DNA of 64,000 bases from Pristionchus mayeri (GCA_036245805.1 BTRK01000003.1:7378001-7442000); one strand, 5' to 3'. Positions 23,945 to 35,722 are shown, counted from the first letter of the stretch. Numbers and translations: made by a program. Notes: generated by a model from the sequence alone, not told the origin.

Positions 23945-24250
23945 CATTTAAGTTTTCTGCGATTTGGTAAATCACGCCATGGTGTGTGGTATGGGGGTGG
24001 TGCATGGGGTGCATTTAAGTTTTCTGCGATTTGGTAAATCACGCCATGGTGTGTGGTATGGGAGTGGTGCATGGGGTGCATTTAAGTTTTCTGCGATTTG
24101 GTAAATCACACCATGGTGTGTGGTGTGGTGGGTGGTGCATCGGGTGCATTTAACTTTTTTTGCGATTTTGTAAATCACACCATGGTGTGTGGTGTGGGTG
24201 TACGGTAACGTGTATTTAACTTTTCTGCGTTTTCAGAAAATGCATTACGG
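23945..24250 (+). repeat. Minisatellite, unit about 64 bp
   Basis: Four to five units share TTTAAGTTTTCTGCGATTTG, GTAAATCACGCCATGGTGTG and a GGTGGTGCATGGGGTG-like tail. A related half unit lies left of the mariner element (22740-22790), so the transposon probably landed in the array. Confidence 0.75.
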
Positions 24251-25464
24251 TGTAATACACCCTTGTGGTATACGGTAGCCGTCACTGACAGACTGATAGA
24301 CGCTACAACATTATTGTCAGTAGGTTTGTGATTGTATCTTTACGTTTACTGTGGGAATAGAATGCGTGGAGTTCAATGGTCAAGGTCTTGGGTCTGTGCG
24401 GTGACATTGAAGCAAGATATGGGCGAAAAACTATTATTGCATCATATTGCATAATGGAATACCAAATTTTGAAAGAGCTCACTCTGAGGAGTCTAACGGT
24501 CAAGGTGCAGGGGCTGAGCGATGCGTTTGAAGCCAAATATGAGCGAAAAAAGCTAAAGGAGCAACTATCAAAGTCCAGAGATCAAAGATCAAAAATCAAA
24601 TTCTGAAAGCGCTCGTAGAGAGGTTCTATATGGTCAAGGTCTTACCCTTCTAGGATAATTTTGAAGCGAGTTATGGTTTTTTTGCAATTAGGCGTCACAG
24701 ACACGCAAACGGAATCACAGACAGACAGACGCTACGATATTATAGTCAATAGGAACGACAAATGTAGTCATTTCGTAAGGAATCATCCTGGAAATTATTG
24801 CTTTTGCAATGATTAGGAAAGAGTTATTTAACCTACTTTTTCCAGAGGTGACACACGTCACTAATTGCACTGCCGCTTGGGAGAATAGCAACATAGAAGA
24901 AGACCTGGAAGTTATTAGATTAGTAATAGATTGTAAGATTCGGACATTTGTCATTAATTCTACGCACTCTCTCTTCATCCAAATTGTCGAGAGAAATTGT
25001 AGTGAGTGAAGGTGCTAATACCAAAAATGTCTAACGCAATGTGTACTACAAAATTAGGAAATTGTATTTGCCTTATTTTAAACGTGGTTTTAAATAGAAT
25101 TAGAACCAGCATCACGCAATTATTGAAGATTCCGACCGAGCAAATCACATGATGAAATATCGAGAGGAAAAACGGAGCGCAAATTTCAATCCAACTTAGA
25201 AAGAACTGGTTTTAGAAAGAACGTAATGTTGTTGAATGAGAATGATATTAAACATCAATACTGATCTAATTTATTATTTTATTTTAAAATGTAATTTTTT
25301 TTTAGTTTTTGCGTAATTTCCAAACGCATCTGCAATGATGTGTCAAATGTTCCCACATTTTGTTTTTTTTCGATATTTTGAGTATTTCCATCTAAATTGA
25401 TATTTTGTTTTGCATATGTGAAATGAAAATAACTATTAAGTTTATATTGAGATCGTAATTCCAG
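24251..25464. other. Intergenic, no exon supported
   Basis: A diverged internal duplication is visible: GGTCAAGGTCTTGGGTCTG near 24380 and GGTCAAGGTGCAGGGGCTG near 24500. I looked for the missing 5' exons of the receptor at 25465 and found none with a convincing membrane segment. Confidence 0.4.
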
Positions 25465-26088
25465 GGTGTGCTGTTGTCTGTACGCATTTCCGATTGAAGA
25501 CACGCCCGAAATCGTGATTGTGCGTAATGAATATAAGAGGCGGTATGGAAAAGTTGTCGTGAATGGATGGCTTGCTGCGGATTGGGTAAAGATAAATGGA
25601 CTACTTTCTTTCAATGCAAATTTTCAGAAGAAGGACATAAAACTGGCATCGCTTGGAATTATTGCTGCAACGCTCACCTTCTATCTGACTTTGTCCATTG
25701 TATTGGCATACAAGACCTACCGTCACCTAACTCGTCATCCAACGATGAGCGACAAACTCAAAAAGATGCAATTAATCTTCCTTCTCGTAACATGCATACA
25801 GGTTGGAATCACAATATTGCCTTATATCAATGGGTTTTGCAGACTGTTGTGCCTATCGTTTGCGTTTTCACACCTTTCTTAATCTTGATTATCCTTCCCT
25901 TTCTCTTCGGATGGGACTTGGGAATGTCATACGCATTCGGAGCGTTTACTTCCCTTTTCCCAGCAGCTGATGCTCTTGTCATCATGTTTTTCGTTCACGA
26001 CTACCGAACCGCTATAATCGGACTGATGAAAAAGCAGTTCAGTAGAGTTGGTACGCAAACAGCAACGATGCGAAATGCGATTAAATAA
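25465..26088 (+). CDS. Str-superfamily-like chemoreceptor, 3' half only
   Basis: Three exons join in phase: 25465-25585, 25628-25801 and 25843-26088. They encode about 180 residues. The first is a loop with EIVIVRNEYKRRYGK. The second begins KKDIKLASLG, has a helix (AATLTFYLTLSIVLAY), then YRHLTRHPTMSDKLKKMQL. The third has CVFTPFLILIILPFLFG and FPAADALVIMFFVHDYRTAI. The KMQL...Q...P order and the final F-P-(A)-D-x-L...DYR motif match the last three helices of nematode Str-type seven-helix chemoreceptors. The last intron is only 41 nt (25802-25842). No exons for helices 1-4 were found upstream, so the gene is truncated or its 5' end has been displaced. Confidence 0.72.
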
Positions 26089-26727
26089 CGAGTCCCTTTA
26101 TTTCAAATCTCATAATTGTAAATTGCATGCCATTTATCCGTCCAAGATAGGTTAATATAATTCACCTGTAATTCACCTGCATTGCATTACAGAATAGTGA
26201 ACGATACCATAAAGCATGATCGAATACAAATAACATTTATCTTCTGAGAGATTGCATGAAACCGAACCACCCGCGGAACTAGGAGCCCAAACTTTCATCA
26301 GTATCCTAGCCAAACTTACTCCAGAGTATATTGGGGACGGGAAAAATGTTGGCGTTGGCCATTTTTCTCAGAACCGTCTCTTAGGGAATTTCCGGTTCAG
26401 CTCGAGGCTCTGTCATATTATAGCTCCCAGGTGAGCCAGAGAGATGGCAAAAAGCACAAAATGCGCGGAAAATTATTTTGAACAACTTCTATGTTGACAA
26501 CTAAGCGCTATCTCCAAAGCTTCGCTGTGCAAAAATTTAAAAACTGAAATTCAAAGAGAAAAATAAATCGTCCCGGCTCGGGGACCCCTCTTAACCACTT
26601 TTTAAGAGCAGATTCGAGTTCTAGGATATCGATTTAGTCTAGAGCAACTCAGAGCTGAGGTCCAAACCCGTGGTGTTTTGAGTTATATGGCCGAAAATCT
26701 CTAAAAAGTACCGAAACCATGACATAT
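26089..26727. other. Intergenic, nothing recognised
   Basis: There are no splice-consistent exons, repeats with clear ends or RNA genes here. It is the likely 3' flank of the receptor gene. Confidence 0.4.
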
Positions 26728-27170
26728 TAGCTGTCAGGAAAGTAATTGGATATTTGGACCTCGATGTTTGAATCATCCTAAAATCATTTTCGTTAACGAT
26801 GTCAACCTAGCCCTATGGTGCATATTAGAGATTGAGTTGGCCAATATATGCGTATGTTCAAATCGCGTCATGCTTTTTGGGTATCCGAAAAATCAAAGGT
26901 GTGCGTGTAATATTCTCGATTTTCTAAAAATAATTTTCACCTCTCGTATTTTTAGGGGAAAAGTGGATGTGACTTGCCATATAGTCCATGCGCAGTTTTT
27001 TCGAAAAAAAATAGGCCTAAGGCCGTTCTTGCCTTAATGCAGCACGATTTACACACCATTGTATTCAACTCCTACCGAGTTTACGCTTCTCGAGCGATAA
27101 TGTTTTCGGCATCGAGGATTATTCAGATTATCTTCTACTTAAGTGCGCTTCCAGGATACACTATGGGGCT
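26728..27170 (+). mobile_element. Truncated copy of element Y
   Basis: It starts AGCTGTCAGGAAAGTAATTG and follows the left part of element Y (5097-5570) block by block, through GGCCAATATATG, CGAAAAATCAA and GTGCGCTTCCAGGATACACT. It breaks off at 27170, where an unrelated pyrimidine-rich sequence with a retroelement ORF begins. Confidence 0.6.
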
Positions 27171-27592
27171 ACCTCACAGTCCCTCCCTTCCTTGGTCACA
27201 GTCCCTCCCTTCCTTGGCCGAGAGAGGTCGCGGCCTCTCGGTCTCTCGTGTGTTCTTATAGACTGTTTATTAACGAGTTTTTCCAAGCTGTTAGCGCGGC
27301 TACCATACTCTTCTGAGTTTGGACGGCCTCACTGTTCGGTCCTGTGTCACGCCGACAGTGCTGCACTTGCGATCAGCGAGGAAGACAGGGATCCCGACCG
27401 GGAATAGGGCAGCGATAGGCTTCGCGCCCGCATACGCGTCTCGTCTCCTCCCTTCCCTTTCTCCTCACCCCTTGTCTCTCTCTCTTTCTCTCGCACTCTC
27501 TTCCCTTCCCACACTCTCTCACCTTCCCTCTTCTCTCTCCTATTCTTGTCTGTCTCGTCTGTCTGTCTCTCTTTCTGTCTCACTCTCTCGCG

Positions 27593-27955
27593 ATGGCCAT
27601 CGATCCCGAACTGCGTACGCTGTTCACGCAGCAGCAGAAGTCGATCGATAACCTGACCGAACTTGTTCGTTTCCTTGTCGGTCACCTCGTCAAGTCGCCC
27701 CCCGCGACTTCTTCCTCTCTCGAACTCAAGGCTGCGATGGCCTCTGTCCTCTCTCAGAAGGACACGCTGGACGGCAAGGCCACTCGGGCGGTTCTTGTGA
27801 ACGTCCCCGAGGGAGAGAACGAAGAGTATACGGTAAGTAAGGACAATGAGCTTCTGCTGAGGATCTTTCGAGAGATCAACAATCCCCAGCTGAACAAGAT
27901 ACTCGACCAGGATCAGGTATCTTTCTTCCGGCACCCTCAGGTAAGAAGAAGATAG
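27593..27955 (+). CDS. Non-LTR retroelement ORF1-like fragment
   Basis: This is a 120-codon frame starting MAIDPELRTLFTQQQKSIDN, probably an N-terminal coiled-coil helix. It is followed by KATRAVLVNVPEGENEEY and a basic end (FFRHPQ). The R-A-V-x-V-x-x-P-E signature with a preceding helix is what I know from ORF1-type proteins of nematode non-LTR retroelements. The frame ends after VRRR with no reverse transcriptase behind it, so it is a fragment. A pyrimidine-rich leader (27170-27590) precedes it. The identification is by pattern only. Confidence 0.4.
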   Translation: MAIDPELRTLFTQQQKSIDNLTELVRFLVGHLVKSPPATSSSLELKAAMASVLSQKDTLDGKATRAVLVNVPEGENEEYTVSKDNELLLRIFREINNPQLNKILDQDQVSFFRHPQVRRR

Positions 27956-28272
27956 AATAGTACTAATCCAGTAGTACTCAGCTGGATAGTGCCGCCTCTC
28001 GCGGGATTGATGAGGGTGTTGCGTGTCGAATATGCCCTTCAACTTCTTTTATTGCCCTCCCTCCATCTCTCTCTCGTCTCCCCCTCCCTATCTCTCCCCG
28101 TTCGTTTTCTCCTACACCCCCTCCCTCACTGCCCTCCGTTCTGCTTTCTACCCCCCCCCCCCCCCCATCCCTTCAAGACTGATCATCAATGTGACTAAAT
28201 CGGGTTGGCTCACAATAAATCATGCCTTCATCACCCATGCCCTCATCTTATCAACAGGATAGGGAACAAGCG

Positions 28273-28370
28273 GAAGAGAGGGTGTTTGATCGGATGCGAA
28301 CTATGACGTCATGCCGCCTTTGGTATATGAAAGGCAGCATGACGTCATATTTATCATCCGACCTAGTGCC
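28273..28370. mobile_element. MITE, CACTAGGTCGGATGA family, copy 4
   Basis: Its right end is complete (ATCATCCGACCTAGTGCC). The left end begins within GATCGGATGCGAACTATGAC. The interior is a different palindrome, ATGACGTCATGCCGCC / GGCAGCATGACGTCAT. Confidence 0.6.
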
Positions 28371-29158
28371 GAAGAAGTAATTTGATCGGTGGCCATCCCT
28401 GATCGTGAAGATAGCTATTGATTCCACAAACATTCGATAGTTTTGTTCCAGTAAACAAATAAAACTAAATTTCGGAACAGGTATCAGCCGAGCTTGATGA
28501 TAGCTTACCGAGATGAAATGATGGAAAGGCAAAAATTGATTACAATGTATCGTAGCACGTTGACTAAAACGACGCTTGCCATCATCACATCCCTATTTGC
28601 TTGATTGTTCCTTATTTGAGGTCAAGATTAGAGCATGCTGTAAAATACAATTCATTTTGAAATTTAGATTTCATGCCTTACATTGTTTCTTCTTTTCCGC
28701 TTCTCAGCTGTTCGTTCTCGCTCATCCATGTTTTCTGTCTGAGCTTTTTTCGAGTTGTTTTTCTCTCATCGCGACATCTTCCTCGATTAATCGTTCTTCT
28801 TCCTAAATTGTAGATATATTTTTACATTTTTCGAATATTGGTTGCAATCTGTTTATGTTTGCGCAATTCTAACCGATCGGCGAACGAGTATGGGAAATCA
28901 AGAAAAGGTGAACCGAAATACTAACTAGAATGGCAAGTTTTTTGAACTCGCGCTTGCATCTTTTTGTTCAAAATATGTACCTCGATTGTATTTCTCCGCT
29001 GTAGCTCCACGACATCAGAGAGTCGAGACAGTGTAGGCGTCTGACAAACAAATTGTCCAATCAACAAACAACAATAACAATAATAACAATAACAATAATA
29101 TGCGTGAGAAATGTGAAGGGAGCGCAAATACATGCCTGATTGTTAAATCCGTGCATCG

Positions 29159-29250
29159 GAGCAATGTCTGAATCTCCTCGTTTTGTGTACTCTCTCGCAG
29201 GTTAGAGAAGACGAGAGAACACGCTAATATGAGAGAGTCAGATAAATGAG
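29159..29250. repeat. Palindromic hairpin repeat (CTCTCTCG family)
   Basis: GCAATGTCTGAATCTCCTCG and GTGTACTCTCTCGC pair imperfectly with GACGAGAGAACACGC and GAGAGAGTCAGATAAATG. Confidence 0.5.
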
Positions 29251-30449
29251 AAAAATACTCGTCGATCAGGAGGAGCGCATTGGAGAGATCACATGCTCGC
29301 TATCCAGTGAATGATATATGATCGGATGGAGGGATATCGAAGGGAAGGTGAGGCCGATATGTTATTGCTTAGATTGAATGGGAGCAGTGTTGTGCCCCGC
29401 TATCCCCCTTTCTTCTTTATCTGACCTCTAACATCCTTTCCTTCATGGTATAATCCCGGCTGATACATTGTAGAGGCTGTCCCTACTGGATCGATAGGCA
29501 AACGAGTACCAGAAAACATTACAATCATTTCTTGCGAAGTCATCCTTACTCTTGACGCTCTCCCTTGACTCCGTGAACCCTCATAGCGGTGTTCCAATGA
29601 ACAAGACACATAATTTCAATTCGAGGTTTACTGAAAGCTGACCACGATAGGCCGTCAATAGTCGCTGTTGTAAAATAGCTAGTGAAATGCGACTTCATAA
29701 TGCAAATAACATGATTGAAAGGAATATGTTCACGATGCGGCAGAAAATACAAATAATAACAGCAATAATGATATATGTAATTTTCGTTGGTGATTGCTGG
29801 GTGGAGGGAGGAACACGCACATCTAAAAGACGCATCGTCCTAAATTGAAGAATTTATCATAAGTTTACCCAAGTGTATTTTGCAATTGTATGATGCTTGA
29901 TATCAATTATGACATCATAAACACTAGGGAAGGCTTCTCAATTTCTAGTTTTTTTTCAGAAATTCCTCTTCATGTTACATGCGGTCTTGCCTGTATGACT
30001 GGCGAGAAGAAAACTACAGCTCAAGAAATGATAACACGGTCCCATTCTACAAACTATGTTTATGTTGTAATTGTGTTCTGATGGTTACATACAGCATTGG
30101 CATCATGGACACTAGGGATGGCTTCGCCAGAAGTGACCATTTTACATGCAATTTATTTATCCACCACACAATAAGACCGGGTAGCAGAGGGTAATCTTCG
30201 TTAGGTTTTGGTAGATATCCAACGTAGTGGCGAGTCGGTTTGGGGATTGGGGCATTACGCATTGGCGCTCGATCCTCCTCTTATATGGCACATATATGTC
30301 TTGCCGGTCTGAACGGTGAAGTGTCATTTCTAGAGACATCATATTGAAAATGAAAAGGACCGTTCTATTGTTCGCTGATCTTCGAATGATTGGCGTTATT
30401 TCTGCCACGCAAATGAGCGCTTCTTCCCCCCCCCCCCCCCCATCTTTGA

Positions 30450-31270
30450 CACGCTGCACAGTGTGTCAAGGCTTGTTCGGCGCGGCGCTTGGTCGATCTT
30501 GAAACATAACATTTTTGACTGAAACGAGTGATGAAACTTTGAACCAAAATAGTTGAAAAATCTATCAAAACTTTGCTGCAAAAATTAAATATGTACCAAA
30601 AGTAATACATCTGTCTGAATAGTAACCAAGATAAATCCCTATCATTTTCGCTAATTTTCGTTTAATTTAAATTTTGTTATATCCATTTTTCATATTTTCG
30701 GGTATAAATCGAAAAAGTTGAGAACGCGCAGCAATATGTAACCCCACATATGCAGAACATTTTCATATCTACGTAAAGAGCTCTACAAGTTGTATTATTT
30801 AGAATTTTTCAAAAATGTTGAAACTTTTCGAGAAATTGAGAAAATAATGCTTGAATCGCACGTTTCTCGAAAAGTTCCAACGTTTTTGAAAAATTATAAG
30901 TAATACAAATTATAGAGCTGTTCGCGCAGATATGAAAAAGTTCTAAATAAGTGGGGGCTCGCTATTGCTGTGCATTCTCAACTTTTTCGATTTAAATCCG
31001 AAAATGTTAAAAATGCTAGTAACAAAATTGAAATGTAACGAAAATTAGCAAAAGTGATAGGGAGACATCTTGGTTAGCATTCAGAGAGATGCGTTGTTTT
31101 AAGTATACATAATTAATTTCTAAAGCAAAGTAATGATTTATCTTTCACCTATTCTGGTTCAAAGTTTCATCACTCATTTCAGTCAAATATATTATGTTTC
31201 AAGAACGACCGAGCGCCGCGCCGAACAAAGGAAATCGTCGCTTTGGCACGCTGTGCGCTGTGACCCATAA
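30450..31270. mobile_element. Large palindromic element
   Basis: The arms of roughly 400 bp are complementary: GTTCGGCGCGGCGCT left / AGCGCCGCGCCGAAC right, and AAAAAGTTGAGAA left / TTCTCAACTTTTT right. The centre is near 30850. The left flank holds CTGCCACGCAAATGAGC and a poly-C tract, end motifs shared with the element at 52115-52896. There is no coding content. Confidence 0.7.
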
Positions 31271-31504
31271 TTTTATGTTTGCAAAGTGAACATGACATGA
31301 TGGAATGCAACACATCAGGGATGCACGAAGGATACGAGAGGAGGAAAGGAAAGAAGAAAAGGAGTTTATGGGGAAGAAAGATGGGAAGGCCGATAAGGTG
31401 AAATAAGACATCGAAGGACCATTGGTGCTCTCCCATTTTCCATTCGAGGACGACTCCTCGCTCCATTGATTCCCGCTGAGAAGACTGGTAACTGCAATGA
31501 TTCA

Positions 31505-31640
31505 TTAATAGAGTTATTTTATTGGGAATTTTTTGTCATCTTTTCGGATATGTTTCAGGGGCCATATATCGGTGACGAGCGTTTGTTTATTTAGCGCACC
31601 TGAAACCCGAATAATTAACGAAAATTCTCCAATAAGAGAA
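31505..31640. mobile_element. TIR element, ATTGGAAATTTT family
   Basis: ATTGGGAATTTTTTGTCATC...GGATATGTTTCAG is inverted as CTGAAACCCGAATAATT...ATTCTCCAATAAGAG. The better-preserved copy is at 60135-60255. Confidence 0.5.
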
Positions 31641-32419
31641 CCCTATTCATTACATTCTGAGAAAACATCTCGCTCTCTCTTCAACTCACTCATTCACTCA
31701 CCACAGACTGTTCCCCTCCCCTCCTCCTCATCCTTCTTCGCTCTCCTTTCCTGAATAATCTTTATTCTTCTCCATTCCTCTCCACCCTCCTCCATTTGTC
31801 TCTCCACTCATTGTACTCATAAACTCACTCGTCCTGTTCTGCCTCTACTGTTCACGTCGATAAGTTCCGCCATAAACTATCCCACCATTCTTTCGCCGAT
31901 AAATAGTTACAGTTACAAAGTCATGAAAGGAAGATGCAGAATGAGATTGGCGTACCACAGGAGCGGGGATGGTAACAGCAGATGCATTTCAAGTCAATCA
32001 TCATATTACTGCTTCTCATCGGATGTGGCTGGGGGCATTTGCGAGAGAGCGAAGTTTAGCTTTTTACGGCGGGACACTATTTGGTCTTTCGCGGTCGCAT
32101 GATCTGAAAATATTGGAATGTCTACCTGGAATGTCTAAAATTATTATTTACCTAACTTACTATGGAATGTGTTAGTTTAAAAAAATAGTTTAAAAAATCG
32201 CATTAGTCCCTACGGTGTTGTTTCAATTGCAAATTTTGTGTTGTAATGTGTACACTACGACATTCGGCGCCGTTTCCTTACGTCACGCACCTCTCTATTG
32301 TGCGAAAAGAGACAAGCGATTGTGGGAAGTGGAGATACGGTATTACGAACACTAATGTATACCGAGCAGTGGTAGTTTCCAATGGTTTCCATAGTTGGAG
32401 TTTTCTCGCTTGACATCAG

Positions 32420-32545
32420 TCGTTTTGAAGTTGACTACGATGATCAGCACCCTCGAGAACCCATTATCGCAAGTTTTCGAAAAAATTGCTGTGCCAGTCC
32501 ATTTAGGGTTTGTTCGATTCTTACGCAACCAGCCTCTTACAAATT
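32420..32545 (+). repeat. Arm fragment of the 12139-13160 palindrome family
   Basis: It shares GATGATCAGCAC, CGAGAACCC, TTTTCGAAA, TGTGCCAG and GACTCTTAGGCAACCGGCCTC-like blocks with 13065-13165 in the same order. Only one arm end is present. Confidence 0.5.
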
Positions 32546-32930
32546 TGAACTCGTATTCTCGAAATGGGTGTGATGAAAATCACTGAACTATTATTACAAA
32601 ATGGACGTGCACAGTCTCCTCGTGCTGGAATGCCGTGGAGAGATTGCGCCGGGTATAGAAGTAAGACATGAGCGTGTGAGATTTTTGTTGCGGAAGACTA
32701 TAATGCAGCAATAAAATATTTACCTTTTTGTCAATTCGTTCAGTAGCATTTGCTTTGCGTCAGCAGAATGGGACAATGTAGGCGTCTAAAAAGGGATTTG
32801 TTATCAAAGCACAAACAGCAACAACCATAAAGCCAGCAACAACCTTTCTTTCCCACACTCTCTCAACCGATCGAGTAGCTAGAAATTAAGTGACGATGAT
32901 CAGAATTACGAACTCTAGCTCGGATTTATG

Positions 32931-32954
32931 ACAATCAATCAATCAATCAATCAA
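32931..32954 (-). repeat. Terminal microsatellite of the RTE element
   Basis: AATC units on the plus strand (ATTG on the element strand), about five repeats, lie directly at the element's 3' end. They mark the likely insertion boundary. Confidence 0.75.
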
Positions 32955-32995
32955 GTTTATCACGTCAGGCGATTAACACCAGATGAGGAATAGGT

Positions 32996-35722
32996 CTATT
33001 CTTCGGCAGTTGCATGCCACCAGTTCGCGCCAAGGGATCTTCTTAGGTCATCTTTCCATCGCGCTCTAGGTTGTCCTTGGGGGCGGGTCTTGTTGTAAGG
33101 GACCCAGTCTGTAGATGCGCGGCTCCACTGGTCAAATCCCATGCGTCCCAGCTTCCGAGCCCACTTAGTCTTCCTTCTGAGCGCTTCTTCATTCCAGTCG
33201 CGCAGGTTGGTCGCTTTGCGGATGTTCTCGTTCCTCCATCGATCTCGTAAGCTGATTCCAAGCATTTTCCGCTCCATCTTACGCTGCGTCACACTAAGTC
33301 TCTCCTTCTCACTTGCTCGCAGTGCCCAAAGCTCGCTCCCATAGAGTACTGTAGAAGAGACGCAGCTCTCAAATAGTCGTCGTCTAGTCTTCATAGGAAG
33401 CAACCTTGTGGAAAGGAGGTGGGACAATTTACTCCAGGCGAACCATCCCAAGCGAATCCTATGTTCAACTTCAGCCAGGTGATCGAGGGGGAGGGTGATT
33501 CTTCCTCCAAGATAGGTTGCAGAATCGGCGAAATTGAACACTTGATTATTGATGATGATTGGGGCTCGGGTTGTTGTACATGATGTAAGGAGCACTGTCT
33601 TTCCTGAGTTAACTTCCAATCCGACACGAGCACATGAATCCATCAGTTTCCGCAACATTCTTTCAAGTTCGGGGCGTGTCTTGGCAACGAGAACCACGTC
33701 GTCAGCGTATTCGAGGTGGATTAAATTTCTTCCATCGATCCTCAGTCCATCTTGCTCCCAGTCTATGTCGTTCATTGCTTGTCTCAAAACGGCATTGAAT
33801 AGGCTGGGGGAGAGAGTATCTCCTTGGCGGACGCCTCTTCTCACATTCACTTCGACGAACTCCTCGTTGACTCGAATTCTTGTGGTTGATGACTCGTACA
33901 AACGTCTCAGAAGATGGATCAGTGTGGGGTGTACTCCGAAGGTCCAGAGAGCTTGCCAGACTGCACTCCACTCAACACAATCGAACGCCTTGCGAAAGTC
34001 GACAAAACCGAGGTACAAGGGAATACCGAACTCATGTGTTCGTTCAACAATCTGTTTGACGGTGTGAAGGTTATCGAGAGTGCTATGTCCTCTGCGGAAA
34101 CCAGTCTGGGTGGGAGACTCTGTTTCTCCTAGCGTCCTTTCGATTCTTTTCAAAATCACGCGCGTACATGTCTTGAGAGTGACGGTGAGTAGCGAGATAG
34201 GTCGAAAGTTATTGATGAGGGAAGGGTCCCCTTTCTTGTGTAGAAGTGAGACGACAGCTTGGACCATATCTTCAGGAACTTGATCTCCAGACACTAGGTG
34301 ATTGAGTAGATCAGAAAGGAATGGAGCAAGGTGAGCTCTCGAATGGTAGAGCATATCGGGGAGAACACCATCTGAACCAGCAGAGTGACCACACTTGAGA
34401 TGAGAGAGGGCATCATAGGTCTCATCAGGAAGGAAAGGAGGGAGAGAATCGATAGATTGGGAAGGGATGGCAAGAGGAAGCTGCACTGCTGGCTGGTAGA
34501 TGGACCCGAAGAAACTTTGGACCGCAGTCTTAGTTGCAACTTGTGAAAGAGCACCGGTGACCGGGTCCGGAACTTGAAGTCTCTTGCGGTAGGAGTGAAG
34601 ATTCAACATTGCTTTGACTATGCTTCTTCCTTTGCGTACTGCTTCTATCGCTTGGCTTTCTTTCCTTCTCTTGATATCCGTGATGATGCTGGTTCTGGCC
34701 ATTTTGCAAGAGATGGAGAAGGCGACATTGGATTGTGGAATTGATCGAAGGAGATGTCGCTGGGCCAGGAGGTTTTGGGTTGCAGGGGAGATCCAGGGTG
34801 GGGACTGCTTCTTCTTCCAACAGTTTGTTGCAGCCGTCTTTGCAAACGCTTGTATCTTGTAAAAGGCGTCTGTGGCTGAGGTCGGGCGAGCAAGGGGCAT
34901 CGATGCGAGAAGACTCGCATTGGCAGTAAAAGCGACTTTATCGAAGACCAGTCGCTCCCTGCATCTTTTATGCCGCACCTTGTTGGGAAGAGAGAGGGCG
35001 AGTCGGACGAGGCGATGATCCGAGTTGAAATGGAAGTTTCCGACGACACCACAGTTGACAACTCGTGCTGTGATGGGCGAAGCAACGAAATCAATTTGGT
35101 TGAATGTGGTGCCGTTGGGCGATCGCCAAGTCCAGATCCTGCCCCGACGCCGTTTGGGGAAGGTGTTTTGAATGCGCAACTTGTTCCGTACGCAGGTCTC
35201 TGTGAAAGAGCGCCCACGTGAGTTCGGGGTCGGAGAAGCAAATTCGCCGACAAATCTTTCATTGCCAGGCTCCTTTGCAACTCTACAGTTGAAATCCCCG
35301 ACCAAGATTGGCATGAATCCCATCGGAGTGCTCTGCAGCGCGGCTTCTACTTGGTCAAGGAAGTCGTCGTATACGGCGTCATCATATGTTGATGTTGGGG
35401 CGTAGGCATTGACCAGGAAGAGCTTGTGTTGAGGCAGTTGCAAGGTTGCAATACGGTCCGATAGTCCTTGAAACACTGCTCCTTTTGCGAGCGTCGGTTG
35501 AAGCAAGAAAGCGACTCCATTTCTTGCGGTGGCACCTCCCGAGTGAAAAACGACGATGCCTGAGGCCGCAAGATTGAAGGAAGCTAAACCCACAATCCTG
35601 GCCTCCTGGACAGCAACGACGTCCCACTTGATCTTAGAGAGGGCCAGCTCGATTTCGAGAAGCTTCTCCTTAGGCGCGAGTGTCCGGGCGTTCAGTGTGC
35701 CGATGTAGAACGGACGACCCAT
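32996..35722 (-). CDS. RTE endonuclease / reverse transcriptase, 908 aa
   Basis: This is a single uninterrupted frame, close to the usual ~1,000 residues of RTE ORF2. Residues 1-240 form an exonuclease-endonuclease-phosphatase domain that would nick the target DNA: GTLNARTLA, VAVQEARIVG, ILVGDFNCRV, QIDFVAS and the terminal SDHRLV. The reverse transcriptase core lies at about 470-760. It includes SLLHKKGDPSLINNFRPISL, QTGFRRGHSTLDNL, YLGFVDFRKAFDCVEW, RRGVRQGDTLSPSLFN and the catalytic LEYADDVVLVA. The C-terminal part (FESCVSSTVLYGSELWAL; RDRWRNENIR; GRPRARWKDDL-like) is typical for the clade. No stop or frameshift was seen, so the copy may be young and competent. Confidence 0.92.
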   Translation of the reverse strand: MGRPFYIGTLNARTLAPKEKLLEIELALSKIKWDVVAVQEARIVGLASFNLAASGIVVFHSGGATARNGVAFLLQPTLAKGAVFQGLSDRIATLQLPQHKLFLVNAYAPTSTYDDAVYDDFLDQVEAALQSTPMGFMPILVGDFNCRVAKEPGNERFVGEFASPTPNSRGRSFTETCVRNKLRIQNTFPKRRRGRIWTWRSPNGTTFNQIDFVASPITARVVNCGVVGNFHFNSDHRLVRLALSLPNKVRHKRCRERLVFDKVAFTANASLLASMPLARPTSATDAFYKIQAFAKTAATNCWKKKQSPPWISPATQNLLAQRHLLRSIPQSNVAFSISCKMARTSIITDIKRRKESQAIEAVRKGRSIVKAMLNLHSYRKRLQVPDPVTGALSQVATKTAVQSFFGSIYQPAVQLPLAIPSQSIDSLPPFLPDETYDALSHLKCGHSAGSDGVLPDMLYHSRAHLAPFLSDLLNHLVSGDQVPEDMVQAVVSLLHKKGDPSLINNFRPISLLTVTLKTCTRVILKRIERTLGETESPTQTGFRRGHSTLDNLHTVKQIVERTHEFGIPLYLGFVDFRKAFDCVEWSAVWQALWTFGVHPTLIHLLRRLYESSTTRIRVNEEFVEVNVRRGVRQGDTLSPSLFNAVLRQAMNDIDWEQDGLRIDGRNLIHLEYADDVVLVAKTRPELERMLRKLMDSCARVGLEVNSGKTVLLTSCTTTRAPIIINNQVFNFADSATYLGGRITLPLDHLAEVEHRIRLGWFAWSKLSHLLSTRLLPMKTRRRLFESCVSSTVLYGSELWALRASEKERLSVTQRKMERKMLGISLRDRWRNENIRKATNLRDWNEEALRRKTKWARKLGRMGFDQWSRASTDWVPYNKTRPQGQPRARWKDDLRRSLGANWWHATAEE

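Larger units (their letters stand above)
27960..32930. other. Gene-poor repeat zone
   Basis: It contains a poly-C tract (28148-28166), MITE copy 28273-28370, a hairpin (29159-29250), the 30450-31270 palindrome, a TIR element (31505-31640) and a palindrome fragment (32420-32545). I found no host exon series. Confidence 0.45.

Noticed and set aside
23360..23947. 195-aa frame on the minus strand
   Set aside because: It is the antisense of the mariner transposase; codon structure and motifs support the plus-strand ORF.
27347..28042. 231-aa frame on the minus strand, Glu/Arg-rich
   Set aside because: It is the complement of a CT-rich tract plus the ORF1-like frame, so its composition explains the long open frame.
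34645..35280. 211-aa minus-strand frame overlapping the RTE ORF
   Set aside because: It is an alternative frame of the RTE coding sequence without its own motifs.
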